From Omnitrophica WOR_2 bacterium RIFCSPHIGHO2_02_FULL_50_17 (GTDB lineage Bacteria; Omnitrophota; Gorgyraeia; Zapsychrales; Zapsychraceae): a stretch of 32,605 bases of DNA. The notes beneath the pieces were generated by a model. The model saw nothing but the letters and a program-made list of their open reading frames with translations, had not been told where the DNA came from and searched no databases. Position numbers and translations under genes: made by a program. The stretch's first letter is position 1, and every line of letters begins with the position of its first letter. Positions 23,701 to 32,605 of the stretch are shown piece by piece. Location: contig MHGQ01000022.1 of assembly GCA_001805645.1 (NCBI GenBank), positions 1-32,605 of the forward strand. Reading direction: 5' to 3'.

Positions 23701-26148
23701 TCACCTCTTCCCAGACTTCCGATAGGGCGCGAGGGCCCGCAGATACCCTTCCGGGGCCTCATATCCTGAGAGAACCGCCTCATCACAGTACTTGACCGCG
23801 TTCACGAAGTCCTTCTTCTTAAAAGATATTATAGACAGATTGACCCAGGCGTCCATATGTTTCGGATCCTTTTGAACCGCCTGGAGATAGGAAAAAATAG
23901 CCTTGTCCTCCATCTTAAGCTTGGTGTAAGCATTCCCTAAATTATAATGAATCTGCGCGTTCTTCGAGTTCAGATGAACCGCCTTCTGATAGAACTCGAC
24001 AGCCTCTCTTAGATGCCCCGTCTTTTCGCTGATATAACCTAAGTTAAAATACGCCTTGGCATTAGCCGGATCCGCCTGGATGGCTTTTTGATAATAATCC
24101 TTTGCCTTGGAATAATCGCCTCTCTGGCCTTGAATAATCCCGATATTTAAAAGGGCATCCGTCTTTCTTGGACCTCCTGCCTGAACCGCCCTCTCATACA
24201 TCATAAGCGCCTCGTCAAAACGCCTTAATTCCCTGTAGGCGTTGCCAAGATTATATAACGCATGGGCATGCCGTGGGTTAAGCTCAAGCACCCTCCGGTA
24301 GGCCAAAATAGCATTAGAAAAATCGCCCATCTCTCCATAAACAAATCCGAGATTGAAAAAAGACGTTGCCCGTTGGGGCTGTCTCGCTGAAACCAGGCGG
24401 ATGAGACGGTCAAGGGTCTGTTGCCGCGCCTCTTGATATGCCGCGTTCCCCGGCTCATTTTTCAGGGCATTATTATAATCCAAAATGACATTGATATAAA
24501 CATCCTCTTCATCAGGGTGGCTGGCAATCGTCTGCTCGTAGGCGTAAATGGCCTGCTTATAATCCCCGATTTCCTGATACAAACTCCCGAGGTTGAAATG
24601 GGCATCCTTGTAACCTGGATCAAGGCTCAATGTTTTGATATAAGCCTTAACGGCCTCTGTCACCATGCCGATATTCGAATAAAGGTTAGCAAGGTTATAG
24701 TGGGCATCCACATACTCAGGGGCAATCTCGATGACTTTTTTATATAACTCAATGAGATAGCTAACCTTTCTTATGGCCGCCACCGCTTCTACCGAGTAGC
24801 GGATGTCAAGGCCTTCTGACTTTATTTCCCTAATTTTACGGTATTCCTCTTGAGCTTTTTTGTACTCTTCTTCTCGATACAAGGCCGTTGCCAAGTTATT
24901 CAAGGCCAGATACTCTTGGGGGAAGAATTTCAACTGATGTTCCCATAAAGAAACACTGTCTTTCCAAACCCGGCATTGGGCGGACGTCCTGAAAGAAAAA
25001 ACAAGAACGAGCGCAAGACAGGCTGTCAGGCCCAGCGCCTTCCACACCCCCACTCTGCTGTCACGCGAGAGCCCCCAAAGCCTCTCCAGCCCAAGTCCCA
25101 TCAAGAGGCAAAACCCCAGGCTGGGGAGATACATGAACCTGTCCGCCACGATATTCGTGTCCTTCACTTCATCAAATCGCAGGAGAAAGAATATGGAGAG
25201 AAACCAAAACAAAAAGGCAAAAAGGAACCATTGGTTCCGGCGCCCGTCCCGCCAATGGCGGGACCAACGGATAACCGCATAAACTATCAAGACAAACGCG
25301 GCGACCGACAGGAGATACTCGAGATTGGACAACGCGATGGGCTTAGGCAGGCGGTAAATCGGCACCGAAAAGAAAGGAAAAACAAACTGCCTCAAGTAAA
25401 AGACAAACGTCCACGGCCAGATTAAAATACTCTTAACGACACTTTCCACCGGCATACGCGCGTTGGCAGAATAGGTAACCCAGGCGATGGCGCAGATAAG
25501 GATAAAGAGCGGTATCTTTTCGACGACGGCACGGCGGCTCATTGTTCTTCCATGAAACCAATCCAAAAGAAAGAGAATCAAGGGAAGACTCAAGGCCATG
25601 GGTTTGGCCAGCATGCTTAAAACACCCAGCACCGTCGTCACTGCCAGAAAAAAATAGCCTCCTTTGCTCAAATAGCGCCCATAGCTCAAAACGGCCGCCA
25701 TATAAAAAAAGGCATAGAGAACGTCTTTGCGCTCGGTGGCCCACGCCACAGACTCCACGTGCATCGGATGAATGCCGAAAAGAAGCGCTGCTGCAGCCGC
25801 TCCCAAGCGGGATAATCCCATCTGCCGGGCAAAGACAAAAACAAAGGCCGTGACAAATAAGTGCAGCAGCACATTGTCCAGATGATAAATGAAGGGATTG
25901 TAGCCAAAATAATGGTGTTCGACGGCGAAGGAAAGGCTTGTTAAGGGGATATAAATCTTGCTGACCGTCGATGTGAACATCTCCTGCAGATGCTCACGGT
26001 CAAGCCCGCGAATCGTGATGTTATCCAGAATATGGACATCGTCGTCCCAGAGGACAAAATCACTTTTTAAGGCCGGCAGGTAAGAAATGAAAACAACGGC
26101 AAGAACAGCCGCGAGAATAATGAAGGTGCGGACTCGGAGAAAAAGCAT
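23701..26148 (-). CDS. Large GT-C-like membrane protein with TPR tail
   Basis: An approximately 815-residue polytopic membrane protein with a long TPR tail. The first loop has LWDDDVHILDN with acids near 34-37, placed like GT-C catalytic residues. The block HPMHVESVAWATERKDVLYAFFYMA follows, with about ten hydrophobic helices up to about residue 390. From about 415 to 800 there are roughly ten TPR units, one of them DAHFNLGSLYQEIGDYKQAIYAYEQTI. It is a paralogue of the 569-residue protein at 7724-9433 but has far more TPRs and a seven-residue insertion around 293-300 encoded by a palindrome. A TMTC-like glycosyltransferase role is inferred. The ATG at 26148 forms a TGATG junction with the apt stop and is preferred over the TTG at 26151. 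Confidence 0.82.
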   Translation of the reverse strand: MLFLRVRTFIILAAVLAVVFISYLPALKSDFVLWDDDVHILDNITIRGLDREHLQEMFTSTVSKIYIPLTSLSFAVEHHYFGYNPFIYHLDNVLLHLFVTAFVFVFARQMGLSRLGAAAAALLFGIHPMHVESVAWATERKDVLYAFFYMAAVLSYGRYLSKGGYFFLAVTTVLGVLSMLAKPMALSLPLILFLLDWFHGRTMSRRAVVEKIPLFILICAIAWVTYSANARMPVESVVKSILIWPWTFVFYLRQFVFPFFSVPIYRLPKPIALSNLEYLLSVAAFVLIVYAVIRWSRHWRDGRRNQWFLFAFLFWFLSIFFLLRFDEVKDTNIVADRFMYLPSLGFCLLMGLGLERLWGLSRDSRVGVWKALGLTACLALVLVFSFRTSAQCRVWKDSVSLWEHQLKFFPQEYLALNNLATALYREEEYKKAQEEYRKIREIKSEGLDIRYSVEAVAAIRKVSYLIELYKKVIEIAPEYVDAHYNLANLYSNIGMVTEAVKAYIKTLSLDPGYKDAHFNLGSLYQEIGDYKQAIYAYEQTIASHPDEEDVYINVILDYNNALKNEPGNAAYQEARQQTLDRLIRLVSARQPQRATSFFNLGFVYGEMGDFSNAILAYRRVLELNPRHAHALYNLGNAYRELRRFDEALMMYERAVQAGGPRKTDALLNIGIIQGQRGDYSKAKDYYQKAIQADPANAKAYFNLGYISEKTGHLREAVEFYQKAVHLNSKNAQIHYNLGNAYTKLKMEDKAIFSYLQAVQKDPKHMDAWVNLSIISFKKKDFVNAVKYCDEAVLSGYEAPEGYLRALAPYRKSGKR
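25224..25264. repeat. Two palindromes inside coding sequence
   Basis: GGAACCA-T-TGGTTCC (25224-25238) and GTCCCGCCA-A-TGGCGGGAC (25246-25264) are perfect palindromes with one-base centres, 7 bp apart, inside the large TPR gene. They encode the segment WSRHWRDGRRNQWF, where the paralogue is seven residues shorter. The CCGCC...GGCGG core resembles the palindrome in the tRNA locus. Confidence 0.7.
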
Positions 26149-26687
26149 CAATATTTAATGACGGAATAAACGGGCAGGTCTTTTAATTTATCTTTCCCTT
26201 TAAGAAATCCTAATTCGACTAAGAACGCCACCCCGGCGATGACGGCCCCTTCACTTTTGACCAGTTCAGAGACCGCCTTCACCGTTCCGCCGGTCGCCAA
26301 AAGGTCATCGACGATAAGAACACGCGCCCCGGGCCGAATCGCATCCTCATGAATCTCCAGGACGTCTGTCCCGTATTCCAGTTGGTACTGGACACTCTTA
26401 GTCTTCGCCGGAAGCTTCCCTTTTTTGCGCACAGGGACAAAACCGGCGCCGAGTTTATACGCCAGGGCCGCGCCAAAGATAAAGCCTCTGGCCTCCACGC
26501 CGACAACAAGCTCAATTCCCTCTGTGCGGAATTTTGCGGCCAAAAGATTGACGGACTTCTTAAAAGCCTCTTTATCTTTCAAGAGGGTTGTGATGTCTTT
26601 AAAGATAATCCCCTCTTTGGGAAAATCCGGGATATCGCGGATACGATTTTTGAGATCGTTTTTAGTCAGCGTCTTCACCTTGGGCAT
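26148..26687 (-). CDS. apt: Adenine phosphoribosyltransferase
   Basis: Salvages adenine to AMP using PRPP in the cytosol. It has 179 residues, the usual length. Visible features are IRDIPDFPKEGIIFKDITTLL near 16-36, the flexible-loop region VEARGFIFGAALAYKLGAGFVPVRKKGKLP near 65-93, and the PRPP-binding motif VLIVDDLLATGGT at 123-135. A GGAAAAGAG segment precedes the ATG. The stop overlaps the start of the large TPR gene in a TGATG junction. It lies 30 bp after the LacI-type sensor gene, whose family often binds purines or sugars. Confidence 0.96.
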   Translation of the reverse strand: MPKVKTLTKNDLKNRIRDIPDFPKEGIIFKDITTLLKDKEAFKKSVNLLAAKFRTEGIELVVGVEARGFIFGAALAYKLGAGFVPVRKKGKLPAKTKSVQYQLEYGTDVLEIHEDAIRPGARVLIVDDLLATGGTVKAVSELVKSEGAVIAGVAFLVELGFLKGKDKLKDLPVYSVIKY

Positions 26688-26717
26688 CTCTTTTCCCTCA
26701 TCAACTTTTTCTTTAAG

Positions 26718-27572
26718 TTAGTTGAGCTTTACCGCCGAATCGCGTCTAATCAACTGCGTCGGCAGCACAATCTTTAAAGGCAGCCGCGCCTTGCCCCGGC
26801 TGATCAGGCTTAAATGCTCCGCCCCCAGCCGTCCCATCTCCACCAACGGCTGGGCGACCGTGGATAATTTCACAGAGCTCGTGCAATTGAAAGGGTTGTC
26901 GTCAAAACCCACCACCGAGAGCTCTTCGGGGACGCGGATGTTTAGGGATTTGGCCACATCCATCAACTCCAGGGCCATGACATCCGAGGCGGCAAAGACG
27001 GCGGTGGGGCGGCTCTTGGACTTAAGCAATTTCTGGGCCGCCAGATGCGCCGGCGTCCTTAAGAATTCCCCGAAGGTAATATAATGCCGCGGCGTGTGAA
27101 TGTTGTGTTTCAAGAGGGACTCCCGATACCCTTCCAGACGCTTGAGACCGGCCTGGGTGGAGACATCGCCGGCAATGGTGGCGATATGCGTATGCCCGAG
27201 GGCAATCAAAAACTCCACCACCGCCATCGCGGCCTGTTTGTTGTCCACCGAGATATAATTAATCGGTTCATCCAGAATATTGTTGAGAACCACGCACGGC
27301 ATGCCCCAGCGGATCGCCTTTTTGACGATGTCCACATCGTTATCAATGTCCGCAAAGATAATCCCGTCGATATACTTGGTATCCAAGAGGGTCGAATCCA
27401 GCCATCCCGCATGATTGGAGCGGTCCGTGATATGAATGAGGAAATCCGCATTCAGACGGCTCGCGGAGAGACTCACCCCCCGGATGATCTCACCGGCATA
27501 AAAGGAATGAAAGATATCCTCAAACCGCGGGATAACCAGGACAAACGTGGCTTTTCTTTTTTTACTGATCAT
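26718..27572 (-). CDS. LacI-type sensor protein lacking the HTH domain
   Basis: A 284-residue protein matching the periplasmic-binding-protein-like sensor core of LacI/PurR regulators. It opens with [30 protein letters not shown] where normal members have already spent about 60 residues on the HTH and hinge. Later blocks are [45 protein letters not shown], and [23 protein letters not shown], all typical of the family. There is no room for a DNA-binding head: its ATG lies 11 bp inside the end of the sigma-factor gene. It may act through another protein, or be a ligand sensor working with the sigma factor or apt; the ligand is unknown. No good ribosome-binding site is seen, so translation is probably coupled to the sigma gene. 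Confidence 0.85.
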   Translation of the reverse strand: MISKKRKATFVLVIPRFEDIFHSFYAGEIIRGVSLSASRLNADFLIHITDRSNHAGWLDSTLLDTKYIDGIIFADIDNDVDIVKKAIRWGMPCVVLNNILDEPINYISVDNKQAAMAVVEFLIALGHTHIATIAGDVSTQAGLKRLEGYRESLLKHNIHTPRHYITFGEFLRTPAHLAAQKLLKSKSRPTAVFAASDVMALELMDVAKSLNIRVPEELSVVGFDDNPFNCTSSVKLSTVAQPLVEMGRLGAEHLSLISRGKARLPLKIVLPTQLIRRDSAVKLN

Positions 27573-28389
27573 CTTTTCCGTGAGGCCTCTCCCGCCTCAT
27601 AATGTCTCTGATTTTCTGGAGGGTGGCGACCTCGATCTGGCGGATACGCTCCCGCGAGACCCCCAGCTCCTTGGCGATTTCAGCGAGCGTGTGGCTCTCG
27701 CCGTCGCTCAACCCGTAACGCAGCTCCATGATGCGCCGCTCGCGGTCGTCCAACATATCCAGAAAGCTGACGGCGCGCTCCTTGGTAAAAAATTTTTCTA
27801 GATCAGTATCGGGGCCGGCAGCGCTTTCGTCCTCGATAATATCCATGACCAAGCCGTCGCCCTCATCCCCGATGGGGGCATCCAGGCTCAACATGCGGGC
27901 GATAGAATTATCCAATTCCCTGACCCGATCTGCCGTTGTCCGCATACGCTTGGCAATCTCGGCAAAACCGGGTTTTCTGTTTAATTTATGAGTCAATTTC
28001 TCGACGGTCTTTTTATACTTCAGGATTTCCTCGTTCATATAGACGGGCACACGGATCATCTTGCCCTGATCGATGATGGCCCGCGAAATCCCCTGCTTGA
28101 TCCACCAAGCCGCATACGTAGAGAACCGATACCCCCTTCTGGGATCGAACTTCTCCACCCCGCGCATGAGACCGATATTGCCTTCCTCGATAAGATCGCC
28201 TAACGGTACTCCTAAGTTCATGTAACGTTTGGCAATACTGATAACCAAACGCAGATTGGCCCTAATCATGCGATCCCGTGCCTCCTTATCCCCTTTCTGC
28301 ACCCTTCTGGCCAGTCCAACCTCTTCTTCCGGCGTAAGAAGGGGAATCGGACGAATGTCTTTTAAATAGGCTCTAATGGAATCGGTCAT
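27562..28389 (-). CDS. RNA polymerase sigma-70 factor (RpoD/RpoS-like)
   Basis: A 275-residue sigma factor of the primary or group 2 type without region 1.1. Region 1.2 is [22 protein letters not shown]. Region 2 runs about 41-110 and includes [54 protein letters not shown] and ISRAIIDQ. Region 3 covers about 118-190, and region 4 ends in [27 protein letters not shown]. The conserved [12 protein letters not shown] of region 2.3-2.4 implies recognition of a normal -10 element. It could be the housekeeping factor or a stress/stationary one; the window does not decide. AAGGA precedes the ATG. It follows ppdK by 10 bp and overlaps the headless LacI gene. Confidence 0.93.
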   Translation of the reverse strand: MTDSIRAYLKDIRPIPLLTPEEEVGLARRVQKGDKEARDRMIRANLRLVISIAKRYMNLGVPLGDLIEEGNIGLMRGVEKFDPRRGYRFSTYAAWWIKQGISRAIIDQGKMIRVPVYMNEEILKYKKTVEKLTHKLNRKPGFAEIAKRMRTTADRVRELDNSIARMLSLDAPIGDEGDGLVMDIIEDESAAGPDTDLEKFFTKERAVSFLDMLDDRERRIMELRYGLSDGESHTLAEIAKELGVSRERIRQIEVATLQKIRDIMRRERPHGKDDQ

Positions 28390-28399
28390 GTGTCCTTAT

Positions 28400-31156
28400 T
28401 CATTTTTTCGCCTTGGCTTTTTTCCCGCCATTTTCAAGCTTCAGGGCGGCCTGCGCTGCGGCCAGACGGGCAATGGGGACACGATACGGCGAGCAGCTCA
28501 CATAATCCATCCCAACCCGCTGACAAAATTCGATTGAGGCAGGGTCTCCGCCGTGCTCCCCGCAGATACCTACCTTCAAGTTAGGACGGCTTCTTCGCCC
28601 CAAGCTCACCCCCGTCTCAATCAACTTTCCAACCCCGTCGGTGTCAATGCTCTGAAAGGGATCCCCCGGCAGAATGCCCTTGGAGAGATAATCCGAGAGA
28701 AATCCGCCGATATCGTCGCGGGAGAATCCGAAACTCATCTGCGTAAGATCGTTGGTGCCGAAGGAAAAGAACTCGGCAACCTCCGAGATCTGATCCGCCG
28801 TCAAGGCCGCCCGCGGCACCTCAATCATCGTGCCGTACTGATAGGGAATCTTCTTGACGTTATATTTCTTGCAGACCTCCCCATAGACCCGCTGGACGAT
28901 TTTCTTCTGGTCTTCGAGCTCTTTGACCGTTCCCAAGACAGGAACCATAATCTCAGGGCTCACCTTCTTGCCGGCCTGTATAAGCTCGACGGCCGCCTCA
29001 AAGATCGCACGAATCTGCATCTCGGTGATCTCAGGGTAAGTGACCCCCAGACGCACCCCGCGATGGCCCATCATGGGATTGGTCTCGTGCAGAGACGCGG
29101 CCCGCTTTTCCAGATTCTCGATGGAAATCCCGAGGCTGTTGGCCAGATTCTGCAGGGCCTCCCTGTTGTGCGGGACAAATTCATGCAAAGGCGGATCCAG
29201 AAGACGGACGGTGACCGGATACCCGCTCATGGCCTCCAGCGTCTGCTTGATATCCTTTTTAACATGCGGGAACAATTCATCCAGGGCGCGGCGCCTTTCC
29301 TGGGCATCCTTGGAGACAATCATTTTCCTCAATTTGAACAAAGGCTCTTCGGAGTTCTCGCCGTAAAACATATGCTCCGTGCGAAACAGCCCGATTCCCT
29401 CAGCGCCGAAGGCGCGGGCCTTGGCCGCATCTTCGGGAGTATCGGCATTGGTGCGAACTTTTAAGATACGAACCGTATCGCAGATTTTTAAAAATTCATT
29501 CATATACTTATTTTCCTGCGCGGCATCAATCATGGCCAGGCGTTTTTCATAAATGGCCCCTTGGGTGCCGTTTAAGGTGACCCAATCGCCTTCTTTCAGC
29601 GTCTTGCCGCCGATGGTCATCGTCTTTGAGGCAAGGTCAATCTCAACATCCGAACAGCCGACGATACAGCATTTGCCCCACCCGCGGGCAACAAGAGCGG
29701 CATGCGAGGTCATCCCGCCTCTGGCCGTCAAGATCGCCTGGGCCGCCCGCATCCCTTCCACATCCTCGGGGTTTGTCTCCTCGCGGACCAAAATGACCTT
29801 CTTCCCGTCTTTAGCCCACAAAACGGCATCATCCGCCGTAAAGACAACCTGTCCGCTGGCCCCGCCGGGTCCGGCCGGCAATCCCTTGCCTAACAACGCC
29901 GCCTTCTTTTCTTCCTCGGGATCAATCACCGGATGCAGCAATTCGTCTAACTGCGATGGGCTAACCCTTTGCACGGCCTCCTTCTTGGTGATTAATCTTT
30001 CTTTAACCATATCCACAGCCATGCGCACCGCCGCCGGGCCGTTTCTTTTCCCCACGCGGCACTGCAGCATATAAAGGTTTCCATCTTCGACGGTAAACTC
30101 AATATCCTGCATATCGCGGTAATGTCTCTCCAGCCGCCGGCGGATATCCTCAATCTGCTTGTAGACTTTGGAAGACATCTTTTCGAGGGTTTCTAAATGC
30201 TGATTATATTCGCTCTGCGAATAGGCATTGATAGGCGCAGGCGTGCGGATGCCGGCCACCACGTCTTCACCCTGGGCATTGACAAGATATTCGCCGTAGA
30301 AGTTGTTCTCGCCGTTGCCGGGATTGCGCGTAAAGGCAACGCCGGTCGATGAATTATTGCCGGTATTGCCGAAGACCATGCTCTGAACGTTGACCGCGGT
30401 CCCCCACTCATGGGGGATACCTTCAATACGGCGGTAGGCCACGGCCCTTTTACCGCTCCACGAATGAAAGACGGCTCCAATCCCGCCCCAAAGCTGCTGA
30501 ACGGGATCATCCGGGAATTCTTTTCCCAGAACTTCTTTAATTTTTGCCTTATAAAGGGCGCACAATTGTTTTAAATCTTCAGCCTCCAGCTCGGAGTCAG
30601 ACTGAATGCCTTTTCTCTTTTTTGTCTCGTGCAAAATACGGTCAAGCTGCTGGCGGATTCCTTTGCCTTCCGACGGCTCGATGCCGGCGGCCTTTTCCAT
30701 CACCACATCCGCATACATAGTGATTAACCGTCGGTAGGCGTCATAAGCAAACCGCTCGCTGCCAAATTTCTTGGCAAGGCCGGGAAGGGTCTTTTCCGTT
30801 AACCCGATATTGAGAACCGTCTCCATCATCCCCGGCATGGAGCGCCGGGCGCCGGAGCGCACCGACACAAGCAGCGGATGGACAGGGTCGCCGAATTTTC
30901 TGCCGAGCAGTTTCTCCACGCGTTTTAAGGCCGCCATAACCTCTTCCTTGAGTCCTGACGGATACTTCTTGCCGTTTTGATAAAAATAGGTGCATACCTC
31001 TGTTGTGATGGTAAATCCCGGCGGAACCGGCAGGCGCAAGTCCTTGTGTCCGGCCATCTCGGCCAAATTGGCCCCTTTGCCGCCCAACAGATTTTTCATC
31101 TCCGCTTTTCCTTCGGCCTTGCCGCCCCCAAATGAATAAACATACTTCTTCGCCAT
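28400..31156 (-). CDS. ppdK: Pyruvate, phosphate dikinase
   Basis: Reversibly converts PEP, AMP and PPi to pyruvate, ATP and Pi in the cytosol, giving pyrophosphate-linked glycolysis or gluconeogenesis. It has 918 residues, within the usual range. The N-terminal ATP-grasp part includes GGKGANLAEMA, VSVRSGARRSMPGMMETVLN and FGNTGNNSSTGVAFTRNP. The swivelling domain has catalytic H485 in ILTARGGMTSHAALVARGWG. The PEP-binding barrel has EGIGLFRTEHMFY, NPMMGHRGVRLG, FSFGTNDLTQMSFGFSRDD and the C-terminal CGEHGGDP with the catalytic-type cysteine. AGGAAG precedes the ATG, 18 bp after glyS. It pairs functionally with gpmI elsewhere in the window. Confidence 0.98.
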   Translation of the reverse strand: MAKKYVYSFGGGKAEGKAEMKNLLGGKGANLAEMAGHKDLRLPVPPGFTITTEVCTYFYQNGKKYPSGLKEEVMAALKRVEKLLGRKFGDPVHPLLVSVRSGARRSMPGMMETVLNIGLTEKTLPGLAKKFGSERFAYDAYRRLITMYADVVMEKAAGIEPSEGKGIRQQLDRILHETKKRKGIQSDSELEAEDLKQLCALYKAKIKEVLGKEFPDDPVQQLWGGIGAVFHSWSGKRAVAYRRIEGIPHEWGTAVNVQSMVFGNTGNNSSTGVAFTRNPGNGENNFYGEYLVNAQGEDVVAGIRTPAPINAYSQSEYNQHLETLEKMSSKVYKQIEDIRRRLERHYRDMQDIEFTVEDGNLYMLQCRVGKRNGPAAVRMAVDMVKERLITKKEAVQRVSPSQLDELLHPVIDPEEEKKAALLGKGLPAGPGGASGQVVFTADDAVLWAKDGKKVILVREETNPEDVEGMRAAQAILTARGGMTSHAALVARGWGKCCIVGCSDVEIDLASKTMTIGGKTLKEGDWVTLNGTQGAIYEKRLAMIDAAQENKYMNEFLKICDTVRILKVRTNADTPEDAAKARAFGAEGIGLFRTEHMFYGENSEEPLFKLRKMIVSKDAQERRRALDELFPHVKKDIKQTLEAMSGYPVTVRLLDPPLHEFVPHNREALQNLANSLGISIENLEKRAASLHETNPMMGHRGVRLGVTYPEITEMQIRAIFEAAVELIQAGKKVSPEIMVPVLGTVKELEDQKKIVQRVYGEVCKKYNVKKIPYQYGTMIEVPRAALTADQISEVAEFFSFGTNDLTQMSFGFSRDDIGGFLSDYLSKGILPGDPFQSIDTDGVGKLIETGVSLGRRSRPNLKVGICGEHGGDPASIEFCQRVGMDYVSCSPYRVPIARLAAAQAALKLENGGKKAKAKK

Positions 31157-31174
31157 TTCTTCCTGCCCTTTCGT

Positions 31175-32605
31175 TTAGTTCAACAATTTCTCCAATAAAT
31201 ATTTCTTTAAATTCTCGGCGGGAATACGCTCCTGACGCATAGAATCCCTTTCCCTCACCGTCACCTGTTTGTCCTCAAGAGACTGGACATCCACCGTAAT
31301 ACAAAAAAACGTCCCGACCTCATCCTGCCGCCGGTACAGCCTGCCGATAGCAGCCGTATCATCGTAAGCGCATACCATTCCTTTCTGCAAATCTTTTTTA
31401 ATCGCCTTAGCCAAAGTCACGATGCCGCTATTTTTCTTCAAAAGCGGCAGCACCGCCGCCTTGATGGGAGCCAGCTGTTTGCTGAATTTCAAAACGACGC
31501 GGGTGCGCCCTTCCACAACCTCCTCATGGTAGGCATCAATTAAGAAGGCCAGAGTGGCGCGGTCTACCCCGCCGGAGGGTTCGATCACGTAAGGATAAAA
31601 CTGTTCGTTCGTTACCGGATCCTTATAGCGTAAATCCGCACCGGAAAACTGGGCGTGCTGTTTCAAATCAAAGTCGGTGCGATTGGCGATGCCTTCCAAT
31701 TCCGACCAGCCGAAGGGGAAATTGTATTCAATGTCGCTGCAGGCCCTGGCGTAATGCGCCAGTTCATCCGCCGCGTGGGGACGGATCCTTAAATTCTCCC
31801 TGCGAACCCCTAAATCCTGATACCACTGCATCCTGTCTCCCATCCAGCGGCTATAGCATTCATCCGCCTCGTTCGGTCCCGTAAAATACTCTATCTCCAT
31901 CTGCTCAAACTCACGCATGCGAAATACAAAATTGCCCGTTGTGACTTCATTGCGGAAGGCCTTGCCGATCTGCGCGATTCCAAAAGGGAGGCGGCGGTGA
32001 GTGGTATCCAAGACATTGCGGAAATTGACGAATATCCCTTGAGCGGTTTCCGGACGCAGATAGACTTTCTCGGCCGTCTCTTCAACTGGCCCTAAAAATG
32101 TTTTGAGCATTAAATTGGCTGCGACACCTTCTTTGGGAAGGGCTTCCCCGCACTGCGGACACGGCGTTTGGGCAACACCACTTTGACGCGCAGCAATCCG
32201 GCCGACAAAATTTTTGAAATCCAAGCTTAATTCACCGAAAGATGTAAAAGAATCAACCATCCAGGAAAAAGTTACTTCGGGCTCTTTCACCAAAGCCAAA
32301 TTGGGGGCAAGTTTCTTCCCTTCTTTTTCGGCCCAACGCAAAAGATAAGAGCTGTCCTTATTGCCCACGATTGCTTCATAAAGGGAGGTAAACCATGGGC
32401 ATACCCGAATCTCATCCCAAATCTTGTCTAACCGAAAATGCCTTTGACAGGACGGACATTTAACGAATGGATCGGAGAAACTATTGACATGCCCTGAGGC
32501 CTCCCAGACCTTGGGATGCATCAAGATACTGGCGTCGAGGCCGACCATGTCCTCGCGGTTATGCACCACCGCCTTCCACCAGGCCGCTTTGACATTGGCC
32601 TTGAG
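31175..32605 (-). CDS. glyS: Glycyl-tRNA synthetase, class II (5' end missing)
   Basis: Charges tRNA-Gly in the cytosol. Of this dimeric eukaryote/Thermus-type enzyme about 477 residues are visible; the reading frame is open to the window edge and the first roughly 35-45 residues lie outside. The visible start LKANVKAAWWKAVVHNREDMVG aligns with an internal part of the family, so the GTG at 32569 is not the true start. Zinc-ribbon-like CPSCQRHF and CPQCGEAL flank an insertion, as in bacterial GlyRS. Motif 2 is FRNEVTTGNFVFRMREFEQMEIEYF, and motif 3 is near EPSGGVDRATLAFL. The C-terminal anticodon-binding domain has LAPIKAAVLPLLKKN. It leads the operon into ppdK. Confidence 0.97.
   Translation of the reverse strand, partial: LKANVKAAWWKAVVHNREDMVGLDASILMHPKVWEASGHVNSFSDPFVKCPSCQRHFRLDKIWDEIRVCPWFTSLYEAIVGNKDSSYLLRWAEKEGKKLAPNLALVKEPEVTFSWMVDSFTSFGELSLDFKNFVGRIAARQSGVAQTPCPQCGEALPKEGVAANLMLKTFLGPVEETAEKVYLRPETAQGIFVNFRNVLDTTHRRLPFGIAQIGKAFRNEVTTGNFVFRMREFEQMEIEYFTGPNEADECYSRWMGDRMQWYQDLGVRRENLRIRPHAADELAHYARACSDIEYNFPFGWSELEGIANRTDFDLKQHAQFSGADLRYKDPVTNEQFYPYVIEPSGGVDRATLAFLIDAYHEEVVEGRTRVVLKFSKQLAPIKAAVLPLLKKNSGIVTLAKAIKKDLQKGMVCAYDDTAAIGRLYRRQDEVGTFFCITVDVQSLEDKQVTVRERDSMRQERIPAENLKKYLLEKLLN

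Noticed and set aside
27562-27572. Programmed frameshift fusing sigma region 4 (an HTH) to the headless LacI core
   Set aside because: The needed shift is +1, and the overlap has no usual slippery site or stimulatory structure that I can see; the A-run lies after the sigma stop. Simple coupling explains the overlap.

Overview
The window reads as a stretch of chromosome from an uncultivated diderm bacterium. The ApbE lipoprotein has a lipobox. A signal-peptide-bearing beta-barrel protein ends in Phe. The gene set includes two large membrane/TPR proteins of the 'WDDDVH ... HPxHVESVAW(A/V)TERKDVLY' type, a stand-alone EF-Tu-domain-2-like protein and a ParA fused to a glycogen-binding domain. This best fits the Omnitrophota (OP3) or a nearby PVC-type lineage; that placement is an inference from gene content, not a proof. 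All protein genes and the one tRNA lie on the minus strand, so the window is best read from 32605 down to 1.

Layout in reading order. (a) 32605-23701: glyS (5' end outside the window), ppdK, a short sigma-70 factor, a LacI-type sensor protein without its DNA-binding head, apt, and an 816-codon membrane/TPR protein, in one tight operon. (b) 23700-23118: a good -35/-10 promoter, a truncated tRNA start interrupted by a nested palindrome, an intact tRNA-Arg(CCU), a hairpin, and then the promoter, possible operator and long leader of a porin gene. (c) 23117-21702: the porin, closed by a strong intrinsic terminator. (d) 21517-18831: a membrane protein with a predicted carbohydrate-binding-type fold, the ParA-CBM48 fusion, a Tic20/DUF4870 membrane protein and an EF-Tu-domain-2-like protein with a very basic tail. 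(e) 18829-17291: a second, unrelated ParA with a coiled-coil partner, flanked by a 15-bp near-perfect direct repeat and apparently more AT-rich than its neighbours; it looks like an inserted module. (f) 17246-6181: a ten-gene run of REC-histidine kinase, gpmI, polysaccharide deacetylase, GT39 glycosyltransferase, prmA-like methyltransferase, GGQ release-factor-like protein, MOT1-type molybdate transporter, a second membrane/TPR protein, moaC and apbE. (g) 6043-200: glgP, thyA, folA, a metal-efflux type permease and malQ, followed by a noncoding inverted repeat at the window edge.

Functional links: malQ and glgP handle storage glucan, and gpmI and ppdK cover lower glycolysis/gluconeogenesis with a pyrophosphate-linked step. 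thyA and folA form the dTMP/folate cycle. MOT1 and moaC point to molybdenum-cofactor use. PrmA-like, GGQ and EF-Tu-domain-2-like proteins touch the ribosome. The deacetylase, GT39 and TPR/GT-C proteins suggest envelope polysaccharide or protein glycosylation. The most unusual object is the ParA-CBM48 fusion with its two small membrane neighbours, which could be a system that positions or partitions glycogen; this is a hypothesis. Secondary points of interest are the repeat-flanked ParA pair, the headless LacI protein overlapping a sigma gene, and the palindromic elements found in a tRNA locus and inside a coding sequence.
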